Shown here piece by piece: positions 38,838-46,087 of a stretch of DNA of 64,000 nt. Numbering within the stretch: the first letter of the stretch is position 1; the number at the start of each line of letters is the position of its first letter. Source of the DNA: a virus; the IMG/VR virus record IMGVR_UViG_3300035212_002004, positions 40,100-104,099 of that record. The stretch is one strand, 5' to 3'. The notes under the pieces are model-generated. The model saw only the letters and a program-made list of their open reading frames with translations. It was not told where the DNA came from and made no database searches. Made by a program: the position numbers and the translations under genes.

Positions 38838-39555
38838 TTAGACTAATTGGTACGGCGATGTCCTCCCCTTCATCACCCTTAATAGTTAAATTGATATCTG
38901 GAGATATTCTTTTTATTTCTTGACGTAACGCTCTTGAATCTCTTGCTAATAATTCATTATCAACAAATTCTCTTACTGTTTTTCTTTCTTTATCTCCATT
39001 AATTGAAGTAAGTATGTATTTTAAACGCGTAGAAATTTCAGGTGCACCACCGTTAGGAAATAATTTTTTTAATCCTTTTAATTCCGCTTCTATCGCTGCT
39101 TCATCACCATGTGTTAGGATTTTATATCCAACTTCTAATTTAGATGCAGGTAAAGTAAAGAAAAATTCATTACCATTAGTATAATCTACATCTTCAGGTA
39201 ATTCTTTATCTTTTAGAGTAGTTAAATCTACTTTATATGTTTTTCCTCCTGATTCGAATTCATAATCTTGACCATATCCTAAAACACGTGAAGCAATTAA
39301 GATAGCGTTTTTATCTCCAATTATCATATCTTTTAAATCTACTTTAGATACTATAAGTGAGTCTAGTAGTTTATCTAATACTGTACCTTGTTGAATGTAA
39401 TTTGAGTTAGTTAGAATATCTTCTTCTCTTGCTCCCATATACTTCATTTCAATAGTACCACTTGAAAGGGGATTGTCTTTTGAGTAAAGTAAACCTTTTG
39501 AAGGTAATTCTACAATTTCTGTAGGGAATTTTGGTTTTGTAACTTGATTTTCCAT
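38809..39555 (-). CDS. 26: T4 gp26-like baseplate hub protein
   Basis: 248 residues. PTEIVELPSKGLLYSKDNPLSSG then IEMKYMGAREEDILTNSNYIQQG are the opening blocks of the T4 baseplate-hub family (Pfam T4_baseplate). Middle VLGYGQDYEFESGGKTYKV; the C-terminus ends ISLNFFWPDLNL. In other phages this family acts in baseplate hub assembly, next to gp51. The 3' end overlaps the out-of-frame gp51-like frame; see 38559-38837. Own AATATTTAT element 22 bases upstream. Confidence 0.8.
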   Translation of the reverse strand: MENQVTKPKFPTEIVELPSKGLLYSKDNPLSSGTIEMKYMGAREEDILTNSNYIQQGTVLDKLLDSLIVSKVDLKDMIIGDKNAILIASRVLGYGQDYEFESGGKTYKVDLTTLKDKELPEDVDYTNGNEFFFTLPASKLEVGYKILTHGDEAAIEAELKGLKKLFPNGGAPEISTRLKYILTSINGDKERKTVREFVDNELLARDSRALRQEIKRISPDINLTIKGDEGEDIAVPISLNFFWPDLNL

Positions 39556-39576
39556 AAATTATTTTAATGTTTATAT

Positions 39577-39584
39577 ATAAATAT
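39577..39584 (-). promoter_or_regulatory. AATATTTAT-type element before the gp26-like gene
   Basis: Coding-strand ATATTTAT 22 bases upstream of 39555. Confidence 0.5.
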
Positions 39585-39600
39585 AGCGAGGATAAAAAAA

Positions 39601-39618
39601 ACCCACCATTTGGTGGGT
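39601..39618 (-). terminator. Terminator of the tail tube gene
   Basis: ACCCACC/GGTGGGT with TTTTTT on the coding strand, 26 bases below the gp19 stop. Confidence 0.85.
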
Positions 39619-39643
39619 TAATTTTGAAATATATTTGTATAGC

Positions 39644-40132
39644 TTAGAAGTTTAAGATACAATAATCCATTGCTAATGTACAGTTAATTTCTGCTGCTGC
39701 TTCACCTTGTGACCAATCATAATCACCAAATGTCGCTGATTTGATAAATGCACCTTTTATGATCCATTCACCAACTACGTCACCTACAGGTCCTAGAACA
39801 TTCAATGTGATGTCTTTTTTATAGAAATCTGAGTATCCATCTCTACCTGTTACAGATTCGTGAGATAAACGCATCCATTCCATTACTGCTTGTGAACCTG
39901 CTGGAGCAATTGGATCATATAATGATAATGTAATATCGTTCCATTTTACTTTACCTTTTATTTTACGGTAAACATTGATGTGATCAAGTGTGATTTCACC
40001 AGCATCGAATCCAGGAGCCGAAGCTTTCTTAATCATATAAGCTGGGATTCCTTCTATATACATTATAAACCTATTTGATACTTTAGGTTCGAAAGCCGTA
40101 AACATAATCTCATTAGGGTTTAATACTGCCAT
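39644..40132 (-). CDS. 19: Tail tube protein gp19
   Basis: 162 residues from the ATG at 40132 (MAVLNPNEIMFTAFEPKVSNRF). A longer frame to 40234 begins with an implausible hydrophobic leader and overlaps the GIY-YIG gene. Hallmarks of T4 gp19: NRFIMYIEGIPAYMIKKASAPGF, HINVYRKIKGKVKWNDITLSLYDPIAP, MEWMR and GEWIIKGAFIKSATFGDYDWS. It polymerises into the inner tail tube. Normally adjacent to gp18; here a GIY-YIG gene intervenes. Confidence 0.93.
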   Translation of the reverse strand: MAVLNPNEIMFTAFEPKVSNRFIMYIEGIPAYMIKKASAPGFDAGEITLDHINVYRKIKGKVKWNDITLSLYDPIAPAGSQAVMEWMRLSHESVTGRDGYSDFYKKDITLNVLGPVGDVVGEWIIKGAFIKSATFGDYDWSQGEAAAEINCTLAMDYCILNF

Positions 40133-40175
40133 GTTATATTTTTTATTAGTTTGTTGTTTTAATTTAATGTTTACA

Positions 40176-40184
40176 ATAAATATT
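40176..40184 (-). promoter_or_regulatory. AATATTTAT element before gp19
   Basis: Coding-strand AATATTTATTGTAAAC, 44 bases upstream of the gp19 start. Confidence 0.55.
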
Positions 40185-40202
40185 AAAAAATAGAGGAAAA
40201 TG

Positions 40203-40844
40203 TTATAAGTTTTTATATTCCCATTTATAACCATAAGCTGATTTTGAGAACCCTGTAAGACAGCAACTTATATTACTTCTTTTAAATTTTATATTACTGT
40301 TAGATGCGGCTTCTATACTTTTAAAAGAATTTATTATATCTCCATTTTTATCTAACTGATTAATAGGTTTAGAGTGCTTTTCTTTAAAGGATTTTGTTTG
40401 AAAACAAGGATGATTAGTTTTAGATTTACTTATTTTATCTTTGGTCTCTTGAGACATTACTAAATTTTGGGATAATTTTACTTTACTAATATTTTTTCCA
40501 AATCCTTGTGGTTTTGGTTTACCTTTATTTTTAATTCTTAATTTAAGTTTTGATTCTTCAGAACAAAATGAAGGACCTCCACCACCATTATTCCCATTCA
40601 TTAATTGAAATCCCCACTGTCTAAATTGTTCAATCCAAAACCTTTCTAATTTTATCCAATCTTTATATTCTAATGAGTCTACTTCATCTATATAAAAATA
40701 CTTAGCTTTATCTCCATAAGTTCTTAAATGTTTAGCTTTTCTACAATTCTTTGTTTTTCCTATATAGACTTTATTAGGATCTCCATAACAATTTTCTACT
40801 AAATAAATCTTAGTAATTTGGGAAGTTTCTTGTATATTTATCAT
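40203..40844 (-). CDS. GIY-YIG homing endonuclease between gp18 and gp19
   Basis: 213 residues. Nuclease domain KIYLVENCYGDPNKVYIGKT, with EYKDWIKLERFWIEQFRQWG carrying the catalytic Glu, close kin of 25370-26266. Then a NUMOD3-like Lys-rich segment and one NUMOD1 repeat (PINQLDKNGDIINSFKSIEAA...YGYKWEYK). The insertion separates sheath and tube genes, which are adjacent in T4. Confidence 0.88.
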   Translation of the reverse strand: MINIQETSQITKIYLVENCYGDPNKVYIGKTKNCRKAKHLRTYGDKAKYFYIDEVDSLEYKDWIKLERFWIEQFRQWGFQLMNGNNGGGGPSFCSEESKLKLRIKNKGKPKPQGFGKNISKVKLSQNLVMSQETKDKISKSKTNHPCFQTKSFKEKHSKPINQLDKNGDIINSFKSIEAASNSNIKFKRSNISCCLTGFSKSAYGYKWEYKNL

Positions 40845-40870
40845 AGTAATATTATTAATGTTTCGCGACG

Positions 40871-40879
40871 ATAAATATT
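40871..40879 (-). promoter_or_regulatory. AATATTTAT element before GIY-YIG gene
   Basis: Coding-strand AATATTTAT; flanks match those of the copy at 26295-26303. Confidence 0.55.
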
Positions 40880-40887
40880 ACTTCTTT

Positions 40888-40907
40888 AAGCCTCTAAATA
40901 GAGGCTT
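40888..40907 (-). terminator. Terminator above the GIY-YIG element
   Basis: AAGCCTCT/AGAGGCTT perfect hairpin, resembling 26311-26332. Confidence 0.7.
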
Positions 40908-40921
40908 TTATATTATTAAAA

Positions 40922-40942
40922 AAGGCCCTAATAAAGGGCCTT
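40922..40942 (-). terminator. Terminator of the sheath gene
   Basis: AAGGCCCT/AGGGCCTT with TTTTT on the coding strand, 25 bases below the gp18 stop. Confidence 0.85.
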
Positions 40943-40966
40943 AATATACTTATCTTTATAATATTA

Positions 40967-42610
40967 TCAACTGAAAGTTGTTGAAGTTGGTGTAACATTG
41001 AAATCTAATATAACAAACTCAGCAGTTCTTGTAGGTTGGATAAAAATCTGTCCTAGCAATTGATTTCTATCGATTACATCTGCAGTATTGTTACTTTCGT
41101 CCATTACTACTTTATAAGCGTATAAACCTTGTCTTTGTTGAATTGATTCAAGATATGGATTAACTTGTCTTAAGAATCTATTTCTTGTAGCGATTGTATT
41201 TTGTTCAAATACTAAATTATTAGCGACTTGACCAATATATCCTTTTAATTCAATTAATAATCTTCTAACATTAATTCTATCTAAAGCAGATGCTTTTTTC
41301 TGTAATGTTTTCTGACCATAAGCTACAACACCTTGTCCAGGGAATGTAGCAATTGAATTAATTTTTCCAGAGTATAAAGTATCTCTATCTGTTGGAGCTA
41401 ATTTTCTTTCAGCTTGAATTACACTTAAACTACCTCTTGTAAATCCTGCAGGTGCAAACCATGGAGCAGAAATTCTATCATTATAAGCAAATACAGAAGG
41501 TATGATTGTTGAAGGTGGAACCCATGTTAATTTTCCGGTGTTAGGAGCACTAATTTGAACCCATGGGTAATAGGCCGCAGCATAACTACTATCTACTGAT
41601 GTAGCGTTAGATATTACAGTAGCGATATTATCTCCAAAAGCTGACATATCAACAATAGCAATACAATCTCCTCTATTAGAAGCTAAGTTGGTTAATGATG
41701 TAATTACAGCATTTCCTGTTGTAGCAGTAACACCTGGAGTAGTGATGATATTAAATTTAAATTCATCAACATTGTTTAATAAGGAAATTGATGAAGTGTA
41801 ATCAGAGTTTGATAAACCATTTATAGCACAATTTATTCCTAAAGCTCCCCCAAAAGATGAACTAGCAGCTAATGGAATTGATGAAGTATATGAAGGAATT
41901 GGATTTCCTATATTATCAAAATAATTTGGAGTAGTTAAAGCAACTGTTTTTACTCTTACATATTTTGATTTATTAGTATAATCTCCAGTAGCTTGGATAT
42001 ACCCATTAGTAGTAGTAATAGATTGGTTACCAATTACTGCTGAGATAAAGTTTGGGGAATTTGGATCTAATGATAGGTTACTCCAAGATTCTAATACTAC
42101 TTTAGAGTTAGCATTATCATCTCCTCTTCTAATTAATAAACTAAATGTACCACTTCCAGTGTTAGGATTAACTATTTCCCATCTTACATTGCTAGATGAA
42201 CCCGATGCTAATGCTCCACTAATTTCAGATCCAGAATTATTCATGATAATACCTGATGATAAAGTTTCTAAAGTAAAGGCTACAACTGAACCTGAAGCTG
42301 CAATAGAACTACTTGCAGGGGCAAATGTACCACTCACTGCTCTAGTTACCAACAATGTAGTTCCTCCTTGTTGGAAGTAATTATAAGTAGATATTGAAGT
42401 TAAATATTCATTTGATGTACCTCCACTAATGAAAGATCCACCAAATTTATTTAAATAGTCACTATATGAAGTAACTAATGTTGGGATCCCAACAGGACCC
42501 ATCACAGTTGGTCCAACAATAGCTGCACCTGCAGTTATAGGACCTTGTGTAATTTGTGATTGGTCATTTTCTCTGGTTATTATACCTGGAGATAAAAGAG
42601 TTTCAGCCAT
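40967..42610 (-). CDS. 18: Tail sheath protein gp18
   Basis: 547 residues. N-terminal LLSPGIITRENDQSQITQGPITAGAAIVGPTVMGPVG and LVTSYSDYLNKFGGSF are typical of contractile sheath proteins. The C-terminal domain has FPGQGVVAYGQKTLQ, RINVRRLLIELKGYI, LVFEQNT and NRFLRQVNPYLESI. It contracts to drive the tube through the envelope. Shorter than T4 gp18 (659), with fewer peripheral insertions. Confidence 0.95.
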   Translation of the reverse strand: MAETLLSPGIITRENDQSQITQGPITAGAAIVGPTVMGPVGIPTLVTSYSDYLNKFGGSFISGGTSNEYLTSISTYNYFQQGGTTLLVTRAVSGTFAPASSSIAASGSVVAFTLETLSSGIIMNNSGSEISGALASGSSSNVRWEIVNPNTGSGTFSLLIRRGDDNANSKVVLESWSNLSLDPNSPNFISAVIGNQSITTTNGYIQATGDYTNKSKYVRVKTVALTTPNYFDNIGNPIPSYTSSIPLAASSSFGGALGINCAINGLSNSDYTSSISLLNNVDEFKFNIITTPGVTATTGNAVITSLTNLASNRGDCIAIVDMSAFGDNIATVISNATSVDSSYAAAYYPWVQISAPNTGKLTWVPPSTIIPSVFAYNDRISAPWFAPAGFTRGSLSVIQAERKLAPTDRDTLYSGKINSIATFPGQGVVAYGQKTLQKKASALDRINVRRLLIELKGYIGQVANNLVFEQNTIATRNRFLRQVNPYLESIQQRQGLYAYKVVMDESNNTADVIDRNQLLGQIFIQPTRTAEFVILDFNVTPTSTTFS

Positions 42611-42648
42611 TTTTAATTATGTTTAAATTATTTTGTTTATGTTTAGTA

Positions 42649-42657
42649 ATAAATATT
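42649..42657 (-). promoter_or_regulatory. AATATTTAT element before gp18
   Basis: Coding-strand AATATTTATTACTAAAC, 39 bases upstream of the sheath gene. Confidence 0.55.
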
Positions 42658-42671
42658 AAAAAAGGGTTCAA

Positions 42672-42693
42672 AACCTACTCTTATGAGTAGGTT
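42672..42693 (-). terminator. Terminator after 42681-42932
   Basis: AACCTACTC/GAGTAGGTT hairpin overlapping the stop codon of 42681-42932. Confidence 0.65.
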
Positions 42694-42932
42694 AATGTAC
42701 CATCTTTTAAATCTATTTGAACATCACCATAAGTTTCTTTTAATTTTTTACTAATTTCAATTTCAAATGAGGTTAGTTGTTGATGTTGTTGTTTTAAGAG
42801 TTGTTCTTCAGTTTCAAGTTGTAATTTTCTGAATGATAATTGACCTAATTGGATAATTAACTTTTCGGATTGTTCTTGAAACATGTTTAATTCTTGTAAT
42901 TCTATTTCTTGTAATTTTGTGGGTTTTATCAT
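42681..42932 (-). CDS. Small coiled-coil phage protein
   Basis: 83 residues: Glu/Gln/Leu-rich coiled coil (LQEIELQELNMFQEQSEKLIIQLGQLSFRKLQLE) ending YGDVQIDLKDGTLTYS. The C-terminal YG-x-G/V-x-I-x-L-x-T/D-G block is a conserved phage motif. The degenerate reading frame at 45767-46063 encodes the same type of protein. Function unknown; perhaps a tail or fibre assembly helper, as it sits between fibre and sheath genes. Confidence 0.7.
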   Translation of the reverse strand: MIKPTKLQEIELQELNMFQEQSEKLIIQLGQLSFRKLQLETEEQLLKQQHQQLTSFEIEISKKLKETYGDVQIDLKDGTLTYS

Positions 42933-42957
42933 AACGTTGTTTTAATTTTTATTAATA

Positions 42958-43281
42958 TTATTGTCTCCAAGGAAGCCCGCTTTTTACAGCTTCAGCTTCT
43001 CTTGCCTGTTTTTGAGCTGTTACACTATTTTGAAGATCTACTTCAATGGCTGTTACTGCTTCTGCTCCTAAAGAATTTTGAACCCATCCTAATATAGTTT
43101 GTTCTGTAAGATTTGAATAAGCTACAAATCCTTCTGCAGAAGGGTCTCCTGCTAATTCCAATTGTCCTATATTTCTGCCAACGTAGTTTTCTAACTGAAC
43201 TGTGCATCCGTAAACTACCTTAGTAATTAATCCGTCTGCTGTTTGATACTTTGTATCAAAAATTTGCCATTTTGTTGTCAT
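42958..43281 (-). CDS. Small fibre-linked protein, 107 aa
   Basis: Sequence TADGLITKVVYGCTVQLENYV and GFVAYSNLTEQTILGWVQNSLGAEAVTAIE with a PWRQ C-terminus match a small protein often found downstream of phage tail-fibre genes (DUF7936-like pattern). Soluble, about half helical. Likely a fibre assembly or virion accessory factor; 21 bases after the beta-roll fibre gene. Confidence 0.65.
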   Translation of the reverse strand: MTTKWQIFDTKYQTADGLITKVVYGCTVQLENYVGRNIGQLELAGDPSAEGFVAYSNLTEQTILGWVQNSLGAEAVTAIEVDLQNSVTAQKQAREAEAVKSGLPWRQ

Positions 43282-43302
43282 ATTGTTTTTATTTATATCT
43301 TA

Positions 43303-44595
43303 TTAATCTAATTGTTTCCATGTACTGTTTAAGTAGCAGTATAAATGCTGGTCTGCTCCTGATCCTGATACTATTACCATTCCTGGTGAAGGAGATGGTG
43401 TTGTTGATCTTGGGGCTAGTACTAGTATATCATTTAACATTAGAGAACCTGTTATTTCTACTACTGACCCATATGCTAAAATAAGGTTTGATCTAGATGC
43501 ATTTGATACTCCATTTCCGTGAATAAAAGCTGATTGTATAGATGAGGATATGTTATACTGTCCTTGAACGTGTTGATAAGGTCCTGATGCTACTGTATTT
43601 TGTCCTTCTGCATGTGATCCTTGTCCTGTTGCTATTGATCCTGAACCTTCTGCATGTGAGTAAGATCCTGATGCTAGTGTATAATATCCTTCAGCATGAG
43701 CTCCGTATCCGGATGCTATTGTAATGTATCCTTCTGCATGTGAGTTAGATCCTGATGCTATTGTATTATAGCCTTCTGCATGTGAGTAATTTCCAGATGA
43801 TACCGTACTCTCTCCTTCTGCATGTGAGTTAGTTCCTAATGCTATTGTAGAATCTCCTTCTGCATGTGAGTGGTCTCCTGATGCTGTTGTGTAGAAGCCT
43901 TCTGCATGTGAAGCGAGTCCTGATGCTATTGTAATGTATCCTTCTGCATGTGAACCTGCTCCTGATGCTATTGTACTAGCTCCTTCTGCATGTGAGGCAT
44001 ATCCTGATGCTATTGTACTCTGTCCTTCTGCATGTGAGTAGTATCCTGATGCTATTGTATTTTGTCCTTCTGCATGTGAGGAGTTTCCTATTGCCTGTGT
44101 ACCATACCCTTCTGCATGTGAGGAGTTTCCCATGGCCTGTGATGACTGCCCTTCTGCATGTGAAAAGTTTCCTGATGCTATTGTATAATATCCTTCTGCA
44201 TGTGAGTACTGTCCTGATGCTATTGTAACCGCTCCTTCTGCGTGTGAGTAAGACCCTGATGCTATATTTCCTGCTGCTCCTTGAGTAAGAGATCCTGTTA
44301 TTATCTGATTTCCTATAAACCTATTTGATCCTGTAGTGGCAAATGAACCAGTATTAGTAAGTGGTCTCCAATTTGAAGTAGTATCCCAAGAAGCTACTGT
44401 TTGACCATAAAATCCATAAAAGTTTTGAGAAGATGATACAAATATAATTGCTCCTACTTTTCTTTTATCTGCAGGAATTGAACCTGTATCAGAAAGTAAG
44501 TTGATAGGGTAACTATTTCCTCTTACTTCTGTTATATCAGTAAGTGCTTTAGTTGTGTTATTATGTTGTAGTATGTCAGGATAAAGTAGTGCCAT
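43303..44595 (-). CDS. Tail fibre with YadA-like beta-roll head repeats
   Basis: 430 residues. The N-terminus (about 1-100) links to the particle. Then come 17 consecutive 14-residue repeats of the form SHAEGxxTIASGxx (about residues 112-350), the trimeric left-handed beta-roll seen in YadA-type adhesins. A C-terminal knob ends HLYCYLNSTWKQLD. Encoded by 42-bp tandem DNA repeats. Likely a receptor-binding fibre. One base separates it from 44597-45607. Confidence 0.85.
   Translation of the reverse strand: MALLYPDILQHNNTTKALTDITEVRGNSYPINLLSDTGSIPADKRKVGAIIFVSSSQNFYGFYGQTVASWDTTSNWRPLTNTGSFATTGSNRFIGNQIITGSLTQGAAGNIASGSYSHAEGAVTIASGQYSHAEGYYTIASGNFSHAEGQSSQAMGNSSHAEGYGTQAIGNSSHAEGQNTIASGYYSHAEGQSTIASGYASHAEGASTIASGAGSHAEGYITIASGLASHAEGFYTTASGDHSHAEGDSTIALGTNSHAEGESTVSSGNYSHAEGYNTIASGSNSHAEGYITIASGYGAHAEGYYTLASGSYSHAEGSGSIATGQGSHAEGQNTVASGPYQHVQGQYNISSSIQSAFIHGNGVSNASRSNLILAYGSVVEITGSLMLNDILVLAPRSTTPSPSPGMVIVSGSGADQHLYCYLNSTWKQLD
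43560..44275 (-). repeat. 42-bp tandem coding repeat, about 17 units
   Basis: Each unit contains TTCTGCATGTGA and GATGCTATTGTA on the plus strand with variable spacers. It codes for the SHAEG repeats and is prone to copy-number change. Confidence 0.85.
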
Positions 44596-44596
44596 A

Positions 44597-45607
44597 TTAT
44601 GAAATTGTTAAGGTAGTTCCGCTTGCAAATGCTTTGTCGGAGTTGGATTTATATACTCGATATGATAGTGGAATTGAGAATGTATTAGTGACTGTAAAGT
44701 CACCTATCTTAGTAAAAGCTCCTAGTACTGGAGTTGCTCCATTTTGAATTATACTTGCTAAGTCTCCGTAAGACGCTGGGTATATTATGTATGTGAAATT
44801 CCCCAAAGTATCATTTGCTGCTGTACAAGTCGCAGTCCATGACTTGCTTGAAGCTAAGGTTGATGCTACTGCTGCATTTACTACTGTTTGAGCTGTTGAA
44901 TCATTCATTATAGTAGTTGAGCTAGCTCCTAAATAGTTTTTCCATTGGAATGCCATAGTAGTTGTGGCTGGTGTTATTGTGGCAAGTGTATCTGATCTTT
45001 TACCATTTACTGTAAAGATAATATTACCGGATGTTGTTCTTGTATAGGTATTAGAACTTCCTATTGGAAGCACGTTTGATGATCCTAGTACATTGTTTCC
45101 AAAATAGTACTGTACTGTTCCTATGTCGGCTCCGGATGCTGTAAATGAAGCACTTAGTGGATAAATTGACGTTGGGTTATCTGCTGCTGCCGTAAATGAG
45201 GCTGTGTTTGCTGTAAAAGATGCTCCAACTTCTCTTGTTGATGTTGAGATTAGTGAACTACTATTTCTCATTACTAATGAACTTAGAGTTGGTGGTATAT
45301 AAGTTACTAACATTGTTCTAATAATTGTCTCTAAACTAGTTCCTGATATAAAAGTAATTGGGGCAGTCGCTCCACCTACTGTTACATTTGAGGTTATTCC
45401 TGCTTGTAAAGTGGCATTCCCCGCAGTTATACCAGTTAATTGAGAACCATCTCCTTTAAATGAACCTGTAACTTGGAGTGCATTTAATGAACCTGAAATT
45501 ATTATATCATTAGGTGTAGTACCATCTAAAGCATTTATTATTCTTAATAAATGTTCTGAACGGATTATTTGGGAAGGTGATATACCAGATGTACTAATTG
45601 TACTCAT
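44597..45607 (-). CDS. Tail fibre/appendage protein, 336 aa
   Basis: Thr/Ser-rich beta protein. The N-terminal IRSEHLLRIINALDGTTPNDIIISGSLNA and GSFKGDGSQLTGIT are typical fibre linker motifs; the middle holds several Ig-like beta segments (FTVNGKRSDTLATITPATTT). No catalytic motif. It is translationally linked to the beta-roll fibre, and they may form one appendage. Confidence 0.65.
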   Translation of the reverse strand: MSTISTSGISPSQIIRSEHLLRIINALDGTTPNDIIISGSLNALQVTGSFKGDGSQLTGITAGNATLQAGITSNVTVGGATAPITFISGTSLETIIRTMLVTYIPPTLSSLVMRNSSSLISTSTREVGASFTANTASFTAAADNPTSIYPLSASFTASGADIGTVQYYFGNNVLGSSNVLPIGSSNTYTRTTSGNIIFTVNGKRSDTLATITPATTTMAFQWKNYLGASSTTIMNDSTAQTVVNAAVASTLASSKSWTATCTAANDTLGNFTYIIYPASYGDLASIIQNGATPVLGAFTKIGDFTVTNTFSIPLSYRVYKSNSDKAFASGTTLTIS

Positions 45608-45630
45608 ATTATGGATTTTAAATGTTTATA

Positions 45631-45638
45631 ATAAATAT
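45631..45638 (-). promoter_or_regulatory. AATATTTAT-type element before the fibre genes
   Basis: Coding-strand ATATATTTATTATAAAC, 24 bases upstream of 45607. Confidence 0.5.
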
Positions 45639-45644
45639 ATTAGG

Positions 45645-45766
45645 AATTTTAATAAATTATCTTATAGTGTTAGGTTTTATTTTCTATAATAAATAGTAAC
45701 ATAGAGTCGAAACCCTCTTCTCTATTCACTGTAATTGTTGTTACGCTATCCTACTACCTATGCCGA
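45645..45766 (-). other. Non-coding hairpin region
   Basis: On the coding strand ATAGAG/CTCTAT (with flanking AGTGA/TTACT) forms a long hairpin at about 45704-45737. No open frame. Possibly a terminator without a clear T tract. Confidence 0.35.
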
Positions 45767-46063
45767 CTACTCAGAAGTGATAAATTCTCCTGTTTCCAAA
45801 TTAATTGACCCTTTTCCGTAAACACTTTCCAATTGTTGTGCTATTTACTCTTGCTCCTGTAATATATCTTCAAGGTACTGTTGTGCGATTTACTCTCTTT
45901 TTGTTAGTTGTAGTTTTTTAACTTGAATTTGTCCCAATTCTTGTATGATAAATTGATTCTTTTTTTGAATTGTATCAATCTGTTGTAACTCCTCTTGTGA
46001 TAACTTTTTAGTTTCTATTTGTAACGTTTCTATTATTTCTACTTATTTTATTATTAATTGATT
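45767..46063 (-). pseudogene. Coiled-coil protein frame with in-frame TAA codons
   Basis: Reading in one frame gives VEIIETLQIETKKLSQEELQ, a QIDTIQKKNQF segment, LGQIQVKKLQL and a final YGKGSINLETGEFITSE before TAG (45767-45769). The product type matches 42681-42932. The frame is broken by TAA at 46043-46045, 45890-45892 and 45845-45847 (and 46064-46066 upstream), and it lacks an ATG. There are no frameshifts. Either a recently inactivated duplicate or a readthrough/recoded gene; TAA is used as a normal stop elsewhere in this genome, favouring a pseudogene. Confidence 0.65.
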
Positions 46064-46087
46064 TTATAGAGTAGTTGGTGTACTGTA

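Noticed and set aside
43542-44228. Plus-strand frames in the repeat region (43542-43724, 43992-44228)
   Set aside because: Shadows of the beta-roll repeats in the opposite strand, consisting of low-complexity Leu/Val runs.
43560-44275. CRISPR-like array
   Set aside because: The 42-bp periodicity is in-frame and encodes a regular 14-residue protein repeat; the repeats diverge as coding sequence does.
45767-46063. Genome-wide reassignment of TAA to an amino acid
   Set aside because: Many clearly complete genes here (for example 42681-42932 and 60047-60193) end in TAA, so TAA functions as a stop in this genome.
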